From JANNRA01 sp031401035 (GTDB lineage: Bacteria > Desulfobacterota > Binatia > HRBIN30 > CADEER01): a stretch of DNA of 64,000 nt. The stretch's first letter is position 1. Every line of letters begins with the position of its first letter. Below are positions 7,568 through 15,938 of the stretch, piece after piece. The position numbers and the translations under genes are program-made. The notes beneath the pieces are model-generated. The model did no database searches. It saw nothing but the letters and a program-made list of their open reading frames with translations, and was not told the origin of the DNA. The stretch covers positions 13,301 to 77,300 of the forward strand of contig JANNRA010000118.1 of the NCBI GenBank assembly GCA_031401035.1, given 5' to 3'.

Positions 7568-8332
7568 GTGACGACTCGTTGCCTCGCTTCCCTGGCCGCC
7601 GCCCTATTGGCCGTCAGCCTCGCCGCGTGCAGTGACTCCGGCTCGGCGCCCGCGGCGGCAGCGAAGAACGCCACGCCGGTCGACGCCGCCACCGCCGGTA
7701 CGATCACCGTCGCGGTCGGGTACAGTGGCGCCGCGCCGGCGCCGAAAGCGATCAACATGGCCGGCGTCCCGGCGTGTGCGGCGCTGCACCCGGAGCCGGT
7801 GCTCGCGACACCCATCGCGGTACTGGACGGCCGGCTGGCAAACGCCGTGGTGTACATCCAGAGCGGCTTTGGCGAACGCGGCTTCGCGCCGCCAACCGAG
7901 CCAGTGGTCGTCGACCAGAAAGGCTGCCTCTATAAACCGCGCGTCACGGCGGTGATGATCGGCCAACCGCTGCGGTTCCTCAACAGTGACGCCGAGGGGC
8001 ACAACGTGCATGGCAAGCCCACCACCAACGACGGCTGGAACTTCACCATGAACCGGCCGGGATCGATCCGGGCGGTGACGCTGGCGACGGCGGAGCTGGG
8101 TATCCCGGTCGGCTGCGACATCCACCCTTGGATGCGCGCCTACATTTCCGTCTTCGACAACCCGTATTTCGCGGTCACACCGGCGGACGGAGCAGCCATT
8201 CTCCGCAACGTGCCGCCGGGCACCTACGTCCTCGGAGTCTGGCACGAGACGCTTGGCATCCTGGTCAAGCCGGTGACGCTGCCGCCGAGCGGCAGCGTCA
8301 CCGTGGATTTCCAGTACCAGCCGCCGAGCTGA
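7568..8332 (+). CDS. Exported cupredoxin-like lipoprotein
   Basis: This 254-aa protein has a lipoprotein signal ending in the lipobox SLAAC (acylated Cys21). The central domain carries the pattern of a type-1 copper site: HNVHGK, then a conserved CDIHPWM, where Cys, His and Met would be ligands. The C-terminus (ILRNVPPGTYVLGVWHETLG, SVTVDFQYQ) is a carboxypeptidase-regulatory-like beta sandwich. It probably sits on a membrane facing the periplasm and either carries electrons or binds copper. GTG at 7568 follows a strong GGAGGG site. Its stop lies 9 nt from the stop of the convergent PuuD-like gene. Confidence 0.75.
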   Translation: MTTRCLASLAAALLAVSLAACSDSGSAPAAAAKNATPVDAATAGTITVAVGYSGAAPAPKAINMAGVPACAALHPEPVLATPIAVLDGRLANAVVYIQSGFGERGFAPPTEPVVVDQKGCLYKPRVTAVMIGQPLRFLNSDAEGHNVHGKPTTNDGWNFTMNRPGSIRAVTLATAELGIPVGCDIHPWMRAYISVFDNPYFAVTPADGAAILRNVPPGTYVLGVWHETLGILVKPVTLPPSGSVTVDFQYQPPS

Positions 8333-8341
8333 CGGCCGGGG

Positions 8342-9088
8342 TCAGAAACCCTTGACGGTTTTCGACTTGCCGTAGAGCCAGTACACCGCGCCCCAGCCCA
8401 GCAGCACCGCCACGCAGAGCGTCACCGGGTTGGCGGCATACGTCGCGTGCTGGTTCATCATTGTGAAAATGAGCGGCACCGACATGTAGGTGTTCTGCTT
8501 CGAGCGCGCGCCCGCGAGTGCCACCAGAGCCGCATCGACCGGCGTGCCGTCCTTGGTGGCGCGAATGATCTTCTGCTGCGCCGGCCAGATCCGGAACCAC
8601 ACGTTGTACGCCATGATCGTGCCGAACATGGCGCCGAGGTGGATGGTATAGGCGCGGAAGCTGAAGTTGGCGGCCAAGGCCATGAAGGCCACGAACACAC
8701 AGACGATCACCAGGCCGGCGATGAACCCCACCTTCGGATCGGCGAGCACCGACTTGTACAGTGCATCGTAGATGAAGGGCGCCAGGAACGTCAGTGCCAC
8801 CGCGAACAGCGCCAGCGCGTTCCACTCGCCGCCGAAGTCGAACATGATGCCGCCGTGGTAAAATACCAAGAGCAGCAGGAGCACCCCGGTGACCCAGGTG
8901 TAGGCGGCGCCCCAGCGGAAGAAGTAGAGGGCGCGGGGCATCATCTCCGGCACCACCTTCTTCTTCGTCTCCGCGTCCATCGTCGGCGCGAACTGCGCGT
9001 TGACGAAGTTGAAGTAGTACAAATGTCCGATCCACATGACGCCGGCGACGATGTGAATCCAACGCGCCAACACGGCAATAAGGTCCAT
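8342..9088 (-). CDS. PuuD-type (urate hydroxylase N-terminal domain) membrane protein
   Basis: The 248-aa product has about seven or eight membrane helices and matches the membrane half of PuuD-type urate oxidases (DUF989): WIHIVAGVMWIGHLYYFNFVN near residue 10, HGGIMFDFGGEWN, and an ARSKQNTYMSVPLIFTMM block. Classical PuuD carries a C-terminal cytochrome c domain; here the protein stops after the last helix and has no CXXCH. Family members without the cytochrome may pass electrons to a separate carrier, and the cupredoxin lipoprotein encoded head-on is a candidate. ATG at 9088 is preceded by GGGAGA; the longer start at 9118 is less likely. No purine-degradation gene is nearby, so a urate substrate is not supported. 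Confidence 0.72.
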   Translation of the reverse strand: MDLIAVLARWIHIVAGVMWIGHLYYFNFVNAQFAPTMDAETKKKVVPEMMPRALYFFRWGAAYTWVTGVLLLLLVFYHGGIMFDFGGEWNALALFAVALTFLAPFIYDALYKSVLADPKVGFIAGLVIVCVFVAFMALAANFSFRAYTIHLGAMFGTIMAYNVWFRIWPAQQKIIRATKDGTPVDAALVALAGARSKQNTYMSVPLIFTMMNQHATYAANPVTLCVAVLLGWGAVYWLYGKSKTVKGF

Positions 9089-9129
9089 GGCGTCTCCCTT
9101 ACTCAAGCCCGAAAACAAGATGGTCGCTG

Positions 9130-9159
9130 CGTGTAGGGCGTGCTCCGGTCGCTTGTCAA
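9130..9159 (-). promoter_or_regulatory. Candidate sigma-70 promoter of the PuuD-like gene
   Basis: On the minus strand, a consensus -35 box TTGACA (9159-9154) is followed after 18 nt by TACACG (9135-9130). It lies about 40 nt upstream of the ATG at 9088 in the gap behind the MFS gene. The -10 box is weak. Confidence 0.4.
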
Positions 9160-9184
9160 CCGACCCCGCGTGGGCCGCGGCCGT

Positions 9185-10429
9185 TCACGCATTGCGCCGC
9201 GGGCCCGCCTGCGGGTTCAATGCCGCAACACACGCCATCGCCAGCAGCGTCGCCACGGCGATGGCGGCAAACGCCGGGACATAGCTGCCGCTGACGTCGC
9301 GCACCGCGCCGGCGAGCGGGATAGCGAGCGCCTGGGTGATGACGATGACCGGCGTCATCCACCCCGAGATGGCGCCGTAGTGGAGGCGGCCGAAGGCTGT
9401 CGCCACCACCGTCGCCCACAGCGTGGCGTTGCCGCCCATGGCGAAGCCGTAGACGATGACAAAGGCGATCAGCGACGCCAGTGACGTCGGCGCGACCAGC
9501 AGCCCGATGCCCAGTGCCTGCAGCGCGAAGCACAGGAGCAGGATGCGGCGCTGGCCGAAGCGGTCGAGCAGCGCGCCGAAGCCCAGCTTGCCGACCACCC
9601 CGACGCCGGCGGTCGCCCCCAGTACCCACGCCGCCTGCCCGACCGGCAGACCGCGGTCGGTGAGGAAGGCGATCTCGTGCAGCAAGGTCGCCGACAGCCC
9701 GGCGCTGGTGAGCGAGAAGGCGGCCGCGATGAGCCAGAAGTTCCGGCTGCGCACCGCCTGCGCCGCGCTCCACGAGCGCTCGATCTCGGCGATGATGCCC
9801 GGGTCGGCACCAGACACCGGCACCGCCTCGCCATCTGGTCGGAGACCCATCGTTTCCGGTGAGCGCCGCATGAACAGCGCCACCGGCGGGACAGCGCCGG
9901 CGAGGATCACCAGGCTCAGCCACCCGAAGGCGCTGCGCCACCCCTGCTGCTCGACCAACCACTGCGTCAGCGGAACAAAGATCACGCCCCCCATCGAGAT
10001 CCCCGCGGTGGCGAGGCCGAGCGCCTGGCCGCGGCGTCGGATGAACCAGCGCGCCACCGCCGCGTTGCTCGGCAAGCCACCGAGCGCCGTGGCGCCGAAC
10101 GAGACGATGGCGCCCATCAGAAGGTAGAAGCCGGCCAGCGATTCGACGTGCTGCAAGAGCGCGAAGCCGAGCGCCATCGCCGTCGCGCCCGCCAGCTGCG
10201 CCGGCCGCGCGCCGCGCCGGTCGACGACCCGCCCGACCAGCGGCGAGTAGAGCGCGCCGCACAGGGACACCAGCGAAAAGCCGATCGACGCCTCGGCACG
10301 CGTCCAACCGAACTCCGCCGTCAGCGGCTGCAGGAACACCCCGAAGCTGTAGAAGACGATGCCGGTCGTAATGCAGTGCGTGACGAACGCGACCGCGACG
10401 ATCGTCCAGCCGTAAAAGGGGGTGCGCAT
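9185..10429 (-). CDS. Major facilitator superfamily transporter
   Basis: The 414-aa protein has 12 predicted membrane helices in two sixes. It carries the MFS loop 2-3 motif (GRVVDRRGARP) and its repeat in the second half (LLDRFGQRRIL). It resembles the oxalate/formate and monocarboxylate porter branch (start MRTPFYGW, then FYSFGVFLQPL), which often imports organic acids; the substrate is not evident. ATG at 10429. It is divergent from the anchored glycoside hydrolase with a 89-nt gap holding an inverted repeat. Confidence 0.88.
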   Translation of the reverse strand: MRTPFYGWTIVAVAFVTHCITTGIVFYSFGVFLQPLTAEFGWTRAEASIGFSLVSLCGALYSPLVGRVVDRRGARPAQLAGATAMALGFALLQHVESLAGFYLLMGAIVSFGATALGGLPSNAAVARWFIRRRGQALGLATAGISMGGVIFVPLTQWLVEQQGWRSAFGWLSLVILAGAVPPVALFMRRSPETMGLRPDGEAVPVSGADPGIIAEIERSWSAAQAVRSRNFWLIAAAFSLTSAGLSATLLHEIAFLTDRGLPVGQAAWVLGATAGVGVVGKLGFGALLDRFGQRRILLLCFALQALGIGLLVAPTSLASLIAFVIVYGFAMGGNATLWATVVATAFGRLHYGAISGWMTPVIVITQALAIPLAGAVRDVSGSYVPAFAAIAVATLLAMACVAALNPQAGPRRNA

Positions 10430-10472
10430 CGGTCGAGCCCCGTCGCCTAACCCCGGTCCGCCAGCGGCGCAA

Positions 10473-10497
10473 GGCGCCGGCGTTCCCATCCGGCGCC
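10473..10497. repeat. 8-bp GC-rich inverted repeat between divergent genes
   Basis: Perfect arms GGCGCCGG (10473-10480) and CCGGCGCC (10490-10497) enclose a 9-nt spacer. The element lies between the starts of the MFS gene (10429, minus) and the glycoside hydrolase gene (10519, plus), where an operator would be. There is no T-tract, so it is not an intrinsic terminator. Confidence 0.5.
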
Positions 10498-10518
10498 GTG
10501 CTCCGGTATGGATGGGGC

Positions 10519-12921
10519 ATGACACCCGCGCGGCGCAAGGCGTCGCTTCTGCTCCTGACCGCCCTCGGACTGAGCGCAATCGGCGGCGCCCTCTGGTGGG
10601 GCACCGTCGCGACGGCACCGCCGGCGACGGGGCCCTCCGCGCCCGAACCGGCGGCGGTGACCGAGCCGGCGCCGTTCGCGCGTTGGTTGGCGTTCGAAGC
10701 CGCGGCGGTCCGCGACCACGCCCCCGCCGCCGACCGCTACATCGACGCCCTGCTCGGGCACCAGATCTTCCGCGTTCCGCCGCGCGGTGTGCCGGCGCAG
10801 CTCGGACGCCAGCTCCTACTCGACGACGACAAGCTCCTGCTCTCCTCCGGCCGGCACCTGTGGACACGTGAACTCGCCTTTCAGCCCGGGCTCGCCGGCG
10901 AGTTCTGCTACGGCCACTCCACGTACTGCCTGCGGCGCCTCTTCGACGTGTCGTTCGCGGTCGACGGACGCCCGGTGGTGCTCTACGACAACCAGTACTG
11001 GATCGAGCGCTACCCCAGCCACACCGCAGTACACTACGAACTGCCTGGCGTCTCGATCGTCGAACGCAAGTACATCACCTGGGATGATCGCGCCGCCGTC
11101 ACCTACGCGCTGACGGCGACCGACAGCAAGCCGCATACGGTGGCGATCGAGGTCCAGGCGCCGTACCCGCCGATGCCCGGCGCCACCGACGCAGCGCCGG
11201 CGTTCCCGCACCTCGGCAGCGGGAGCTTCCAGGGACGGCCGTTGCACCTGTACCTCGATGCACCGGGGTTCACGCCGCTCGCGGCGGCGAGCGTCCACCT
11301 GCGCCGCGAGATCGCAGTGGCGGCCACGGGTACGGTCGAGGACATCTCCGTGGCGATGCGCTTCGACGAGACGGCGCGCGCCGCGCCAGCCGAAGCGCTG
11401 CCGACCTATGGCGAGCAGGCGCGCGCCTACAACCGCTGGTTCGCCGAGCAGGTGCCGTACTTCGATGCGCCCGATCTCGGCTTCAAGCGCATGTGGTTCT
11501 ATCGCTGGTGGGTGGTGCGCTTCTCGATGGTCGACATGCAGGCGCCCGATCTGCAGGGCCCGGCGTTCTACGAGGGTAAGCTCGGCTTCGACAACGTTAT
11601 CGGCTTCGCCGTGCCGCTGCAGATCAAGGAGCTCACCTACCTGCGCGACCCGCGCTTCGCGCTGTCGCAGCTCGAGAACAGCTACCGCACGCGCGCCGAG
11701 AACGGCGCCGTCCTCGATCCGCCCGGCAGCCCCTACTGGAACGAGACCTATTCGCACTGGATCGCCGCCGCCGCCCTGGAGCTGCACCAGGTGCAGCCCA
11801 TCCCCCTCGACACCTTGCGCCGCCTGCTGCCGGCCATGGCAGGCGATGTGCGCGCCTGGCTCACCGCCTACGACGCCGACGGCGACGCTCTGCCCGAACG
11901 CGACCGACCGCGGGTCACCGGCTACGACCTCGACATCCTGTCGTATTGGTACTTCGCGGGCACGCGGCTCGATCCCCGCGCCGAACCGCCGGCGCTGGAG
12001 CGGGTCGACTTCGCCAGCTTCGTGTTCGCCAACGCGGTCGCCGTCGCCGCGCTTGCCGAGGCGGCCGGCGACGCCACGATGGCGGCCGAGTTCCGCGCCG
12101 CCGCGGCGCGCATCCGCGCCGCGGCACTGGCCAACCTCTGGGATGACGAGACGCGCTTCTTCTACCCGCAGCGCGCTGCCGATGGCGCGCGCGCGCCGCT
12201 GCGCGAACTGCACGGCTTCTTCCCGTTCACGACGCGGCTGGCGCCGGACGAACCGCGCTATACCGGCGCGCTCAACGCGCTGATCGATCCGGCCGACTTC
12301 TGGGCCCGCTACCCGCCGGTGATCACCAGCCTGCGGCACTACCGCGAGTGGACCTGGGAGATGGACGGGCTGACGCGCAACATCGCGCCCCATCCGATCA
12401 GCATGGGGGCGCGCACCGTTCTGCAGGCGATCAAGCATTACCACGGGCACGACATCACACCGGCGCACTTCATGGAGCTGATGCAGCGCTACAACGATCT
12501 GCTCTACCCCGGCGTCCTCCCCTCCGATCCCTACTGGCGTCCGAACGCCCACGAGTACTACTCGCAGTGGGAGCCCTACGCGCAGACGCCGCTCCCAAAA
12601 CCGTCGGAGATCTCGCACGACTTTCACTCGATGTACCTCTCGCTGGTGGTCGAGGGCGTCGTCGGCCTGACACCGCGCGACGACGACCGTATCGAGCTGC
12701 AGCCGATGGCCCTCGCGTGGCCGTACTTCGCCCTCGACGGCCTGCGCTACCGCGGCCATGATCTGACAATCGTCTGGGACCGGCCGGACGGCGTCGTGCG
12801 CTACCCGGGGTACGCGGAGGGCTTGTCGCTGCGCATCGACGGCGTGCCGGCATTCACGCGCCCGACGCTCGCGCACGTCGTCTACGACCCCGCCACCGGC
12901 GCCGTCGAGACGCCGTCCTGA
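10519..12921 (+). CDS. Membrane-anchored (alpha/alpha)6-barrel glycoside hydrolase (GH63/MGH1-like)
   Basis: This 800-aa protein starts with a signal anchor (about residues 7-27) and a Pro/Ala-rich tether. A beta-sandwich region (about 80-290) is followed by an alpha/alpha toroid typical of trehalase, glucosidase I and mannosylglycerate hydrolase-like enzymes, with aromatic-rich blocks RMWFYRWWVVRFS, YWNETYSHWIAAAA, ANLWDDETRFFYP, HGFFPFTTR and WTWEMDGLTRNIAPH. A short C-terminal beta domain ends the protein. It probably faces the periplasm and cleaves an alpha-glycoside; the exact sugar cannot be read from sequence. ATG at 10519 gives the shortest N-tail before the anchor; an in-frame start at 10498 is possible. 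Confidence 0.7.
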   Translation: MTPARRKASLLLLTALGLSAIGGALWWGTVATAPPATGPSAPEPAAVTEPAPFARWLAFEAAAVRDHAPAADRYIDALLGHQIFRVPPRGVPAQLGRQLLLDDDKLLLSSGRHLWTRELAFQPGLAGEFCYGHSTYCLRRLFDVSFAVDGRPVVLYDNQYWIERYPSHTAVHYELPGVSIVERKYITWDDRAAVTYALTATDSKPHTVAIEVQAPYPPMPGATDAAPAFPHLGSGSFQGRPLHLYLDAPGFTPLAAASVHLRREIAVAATGTVEDISVAMRFDETARAAPAEALPTYGEQARAYNRWFAEQVPYFDAPDLGFKRMWFYRWWVVRFSMVDMQAPDLQGPAFYEGKLGFDNVIGFAVPLQIKELTYLRDPRFALSQLENSYRTRAENGAVLDPPGSPYWNETYSHWIAAAALELHQVQPIPLDTLRRLLPAMAGDVRAWLTAYDADGDALPERDRPRVTGYDLDILSYWYFAGTRLDPRAEPPALERVDFASFVFANAVAVAALAEAAGDATMAAEFRAAAARIRAAALANLWDDETRFFYPQRAADGARAPLRELHGFFPFTTRLAPDEPRYTGALNALIDPADFWARYPPVITSLRHYREWTWEMDGLTRNIAPHPISMGARTVLQAIKHYHGHDITPAHFMELMQRYNDLLYPGVLPSDPYWRPNAHEYYSQWEPYAQTPLPKPSEISHDFHSMYLSLVVEGVVGLTPRDDDRIELQPMALAWPYFALDGLRYRGHDLTIVWDRPDGVVRYPGYAEGLSLRIDGVPAFTRPTLAHVVYDPATGAVETPS

Positions 12922-12924
12922 CCG

Positions 12925-13641
12925 TCAGCGTTCGAGCGAGCGCAGCTCCGCCTCGGCGGCGCGGTCGGCCGGGTCGATGTGCAACACATGCACGAACTCG
13001 CCGATCGCCAGGTCGTCGAGCCCCTTGTGCTTGTAGTTCACGCCGAGGTGGTAATGCGCCGCGGCGTCGTCCGGGTTCGCGACGGCCACCTGCGTGAACG
13101 CCGCGATCGCCTCGTCGGCCTGGCCGAGCCGCTCGTACAGCACCCCCATGTGGTAATGCGCGATGACGTAGCCCGGGTCGGCGGCGACGACGCGCCGGAA
13201 GCTGTCGAGCGCCTCGTCGAGATCGCCGAGATGGAAGAGCGACAGCGCCAGGCGGTAGCGCGCCGGCACCGAAGCGGGGTTGTACAGCAGCGCCCGTCGG
13301 CAGGCATCGGCACAGGCGTCGAGGCGGCCCCGGCGATACTGGCTGACCGCCAGCTGAAAGTGCGCGTGCGCCAGGGAATCGTCGAGCGCCACGGCGCGCT
13401 GGAACGCGCCGATCGCCTCGTCGAGTTCGCCAAGGTGATAGTGCGCCAAGCCGAGGGTGAAGTGGGCCTCGGGGTTGGCGGGGTACTGCGCCACAACCCG
13501 CACACAGCGATCGCGCGCGCGCTCGGCGCTGCCAACGCCGAGATCGCGATCCTGGCCCGGTTGGCGCAGAGGGAAGCCACAGTGCTTGCAGAAGTTATGA
13601 TCCGCCGCGTTGGTGACCTGACAGTCCGGACACACAGGCAT
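12925..13641 (-). CDS. Zinc-ribbon and TPR repeat protein
   Basis: The 238-aa protein opens with a zinc ribbon (CPDCQ, then CKHCGFPL) within the first 25 residues. Five to six tetratricopeptide repeats fill residues about 45-232 (AHFTLGLAHYHLGELDEAIGA, VIAHYHMGVLYERLGQADEAI). TPR arrays are protein-binding scaffolds, and the ribbon may bind protein or nucleic acid. No signal peptide is visible, so it should be cytoplasmic. The ATG at 13641 follows GGGAGG. Its stop is 3 nt from the convergent glycoside hydrolase stop. No function is assigned. Confidence 0.8.
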   Translation of the reverse strand: MPVCPDCQVTNAADHNFCKHCGFPLRQPGQDRDLGVGSAERARDRCVRVVAQYPANPEAHFTLGLAHYHLGELDEAIGAFQRAVALDDSLAHAHFQLAVSQYRRGRLDACADACRRALLYNPASVPARYRLALSLFHLGDLDEALDSFRRVVAADPGYVIAHYHMGVLYERLGQADEAIAAFTQVAVANPDDAAAHYHLGVNYKHKGLDDLAIGEFVHVLHIDPADRAAEAELRSLER

Positions 13642-13794
13642 GAGCGCCTCCCTGGGCCTTGTGGATTCTCGCCGGGCGCACTATCGCGCCGCGCCGGGGC
13701 GCCTGGCAAGAGAAAATTCCCGCAACTTATGTGACCCCTGCCCGGGGCTAATCTCGGCCCATGCAGGCTCGGCCCGTCCGCGCCATGCTCGCAG

Positions 13795-14109
13795 TCAACG
13801 CAGCAGCGGTGCCATGACCAGCGCCACCGCCGACATGGGATTGGTCACGATATTCAGCGGCGGCCCGGCGGTGTTCTTGACAGGGTCGCCGACCGTGTCA
13901 CCGCCTCGATCATGTCGGACGCTGCCTCGCCCAGGGCGCGCGTCCTGGAAGGCCGCGAACAGCGCAGTGCGGTCAGCGCCGACGTCGGGCGCGAACAACG
14001 CCATCGCCGAGGCCCCGAGCGAGAAGCCGGTCAGGACGTTCTTCGTCGTCGCCATAATCCTGGGAGCGGACCCCGGCGGCCTTTTGGCGGCGAACCGGAG
14101 CGCCCGCAC
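13795..14109 (-). pseudogene. Remnant of a membrane-bound pyrophosphatase gene (hppA)
   Basis: The translated stretch keeps two patches of the C-terminal half of proton- or sodium-pumping pyrophosphatases: TTKNVLTGFSLGASAMALFA, resembling the TTKAVTKGFAIGSAAL helix, and GDTVGDPVKNTAGPPLNIV followed by MSAVALVMAPLL, resembling the terminal helix GDTVGDPFKDTAGPSLN. In intact enzymes about 200 residues separate these patches; here there are about 35. The large N-terminal catalytic part (DVGADLVGK, DNVGD) is missing. The remainder spells only about 104 codons, with no family sequence upstream. I read this as a deletion-scarred relic. Flanks 13642-13794 and 14110-14279 hold no gene I can support. 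Confidence 0.7.
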
Positions 14110-14279
14110 TCCCGCCAGCGCGGCGATCTCGTCACCCCCGCCAAAGGGGTTCGCTACTTACAATCCCCCGCAGCCCTGGGTTTTTCATCTTGACCCTTGC
14201 GATGAAGCCGATTTTGTGGAAGAAAACTGCAGCGGTGCTGATGTAAACCATTACACTTGTGAAGAAGGAGGACGGAGAA

Positions 14280-14513
14280 ATGGTGTCGAAGAAAGTATTG
14301 ATTGCGGGCGTGGCCCTGGTCGCTGGACTGGCGGGTTGCACTGCGAAGCTCGATCCGGCCGATATGCAGAAGATCGAAGCGGCCGTGAGCCGCGCCGAAG
14401 CTGCGGCCAACAAGGCAAGTGCTGCGGCGCAGAGCGCGTCGGCGGCGGCCTCCCAGGCGGATGCAGCGGCCCAGAAGGCCGAAGCGATCGCCACCAAGTC
14501 CTACCGCAAGTGA
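14280..14513 (+). CDS. Small alanine-rich lipoprotein (Lpp-like), first of two
   Basis: The 77-aa product has a lipoprotein signal (VALVAGLAGC, acylated Cys about 19) followed by a single helix of Ala/Ser/Gln heptads (AAANKASAAAQSASAAASQA). This resembles murein lipoprotein Lpp and related outer-membrane spacer lipoproteins; it ends in SYRK, so a basic C-terminus could contact or link to peptidoglycan as in Lpp. The ATG at 14280 is preceded by AAGGAGG. The upstream 100 nt are clearly more AT-rich than the surroundings, as expected for a strongly expressed gene. Confidence 0.8.
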   Translation: MVSKKVLIAGVALVAGLAGCTAKLDPADMQKIEAAVSRAEAAANKASAAAQSASAAASQADAAAQKAEAIATKSYRK

Positions 14514-14572
14514 CCCAAACCGGGCACTGCGGAGACTTTCGGCAGCAAGCAGAGGCCAAGGAGGAGCGCGTA

Positions 14573-14824
14573 ATGTCGCGTAAAGTTCGTATTGCGTTCG
14601 GAGTGCTGGGTCTGGGACTGATGGCCAGCGTAGCGACCGGCTGCCCGAAGAATCCGGGTGTTCCGCCGGACCTGATGGCGCGACTCGAGGCTGCGGCCAA
14701 CAAGGCCGAGGCGGCGTCGAGCCAAGCCGAGATGGCGGCTGGTAGGGCCGCGGAAGCGTCGCGCATCGCCCAGGCGGCAGCGGCGAAACTCGAAGCCGGT
14801 CACGCCGGCAGCATGTACAAGTAG
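14573..14824 (+). CDS. Small alanine-rich lipoprotein (Lpp-like), second of two
   Basis: The 83-aa protein has a lipobox (MASVATGC) and a heptad helix (AAANKAEAASSQAEMAAGRA) close to that of the preceding gene, ending in SMYK. The two are likely tandem duplicates that have diverged in the signal peptide. A GGAGG site precedes ATG 14573, and a strong hairpin terminator follows the stop by about 36 nt, so the pair forms a short transcription unit. Confidence 0.82.
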   Translation: MSRKVRIAFGVLGLGLMASVATGCPKNPGVPPDLMARLEAAANKAEAASSQAEMAAGRAAEASRIAQAAAAKLEAGHAGSMYK

Positions 14825-14859
14825 GCCGAGTTCGGCCATTTGGAATACACGCACCGCCT

Positions 14860-14891
14860 AAAAAGGGCGCCCGAAAGGGCGCCCTTTTTTT
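14860..14891. terminator. Bidirectional Rho-independent terminator
   Basis: A perfect stem AAGGGCGCCC / GGGCGCCCTT with a GAAA tetraloop (loop 14873-14876) is flanked by AAAAA on the left and a run of T on the right. It ends transcription of the lipoprotein pair on the plus strand and, because of the left A-run, also of the dehydrogenase operon arriving on the minus strand (stop at 14901). Confidence 0.92.
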
Positions 14892-14900
14892 GATTCGGCG

Positions 14901-15938
14901 TCAGCCCGTCGCGCCGTCGAAGAGGACCAGGGCCTTAATGGCGGTCTTGTCGTACGCGGCGGTACGATAGGCCTCAGCCACGGCCGCCAGCGGGAAGCGG
15001 TGCGTCACGACATGGCGCGCACCCACCACCCCGGCGGCGATCAGATCGAGCGCTCGACGCGTCTCGAGCGGGCCGCACGAGTAGCTCGGGATCAGGCGCA
15101 CCTCGCGAAAGTAGACATCGTGGGTCGACAGGGCGAGCGTTTCCCCCGGTTCGGTGCCCATGAACTGCACCACGGTGCCGCCGCGCGCCGCGCAGGCCAG
15201 GCCGGTGGCGATGGCGTGCACCGTCGCCGGGCCGACGATGACCACCTCGGCACCCTCCCCTTCGGTGTGCATGAGGACCTGTTTCGCCAGGTTGCCGGCG
15301 CTGGCGTCGATCGTCACATCCGCTCCGAGCGAGGCCGCCACCGCGCAGCGGCTCGCCACCAGATCCGCCGCCACGATCAGGCGGGCACCAAGGTGACGGG
15401 CCAGCAACACGTGCAGCTGACCCATGACGCCGAGGCCGATGACCAGCACGGACGCACCTTCGATCGGCCCGGCACGGTCGAGCGACTTGACGACGCAGGC
15501 AAGGGGTTCGACCAGAGCGCCATCGGCATCGGAGACATGCGCGGGCAATCGCAGCGTGTCGCCGGCAAGGTTGAAGGCCGGAACGCGAAAGAACTCCGCC
15601 ATGCCGCCCGGATCGAGTTGCGTCTGCTTCCAGACCGGGCACTGCACGAACTCCCCCCGCGCACAGGCCCTGCAGTGGAAGCAGGGCGCGTGGTGGTGCA
15701 CGAAGACGCGGTCCCCCAGCGCCAGCCCCTCGACACCGTCGCCGAGCGCCACGATCTCACCGACGGGTTCGTGTCCGAAGACCAGCGGCGCCTTCTTGCG
15801 GATGTACCATGGCACGACATCGCCGGAGCAGATGCCGCACGCCCGTGCCCGCACCAACGCCTCGCCGGGACCAATCGCCGGCACCGGCGCCTCCTCGACG
15901 CGTACATCGAGGAAGTCGTAGAGCCGCGCGACCCTCAC
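14901..15938 (-). CDS. Zinc-dependent medium-chain alcohol/polyol dehydrogenase (second of pair)
   Basis: The 345-aa protein is a GroES-like plus Rossmann zinc dehydrogenase. Catalytic zinc ligands appear in CGICSGD and GHEPVGE. A structural-zinc loop (CFHCRACARGEFVQC) and the cofactor motif VLVIGLGVMGQLHVLLARHLGA follow. The family oxidises sorbitol, threonine, erythritol or similar alcohols with NAD(P); the substrate is unknown. The GTG start at 15938 overlaps the stop of the preceding dehydrogenase gene by 4 nt (GTGA), which implies translational coupling. The operon ends at the hairpin at 14860-14891. Confidence 0.88.
   Translation of the reverse strand: MRVARLYDFLDVRVEEAPVPAIGPGEALVRARACGICSGDVVPWYIRKKAPLVFGHEPVGEIVALGDGVEGLALGDRVFVHHHAPCFHCRACARGEFVQCPVWKQTQLDPGGMAEFFRVPAFNLAGDTLRLPAHVSDADGALVEPLACVVKSLDRAGPIEGASVLVIGLGVMGQLHVLLARHLGARLIVAADLVASRCAVAASLGADVTIDASAGNLAKQVLMHTEGEGAEVVIVGPATVHAIATGLACAARGGTVVQFMGTEPGETLALSTHDVYFREVRLIPSYSCGPLETRRALDLIAAGVVGARHVVTHRFPLAAVAEAYRTAAYDKTAIKALVLFDGATG

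Noticed and set aside
6407..8332. A 641-residue protein spanning the AI-2E permease and the cupredoxin lipoprotein
   Set aside because: The first 387 codons are the permease gene out of frame; a strong GGAGG and a lipoprotein signal mark the real start at 7568.
10816..12876. 686-codon minus-strand open frame within the glycoside hydrolase gene
   Set aside because: Antisense shadow without start signal or family motif; the plus frame has the toroidal hydrolase blocks.
13640..14824. 394-codon plus-strand open frame across the pyrophosphatase relic and the lipoprotein genes
   Set aside because: It reads the first lipoprotein gene out of frame and joins the second one by chance; both lipoproteins have their own ribosome-binding sites and lipoboxes.
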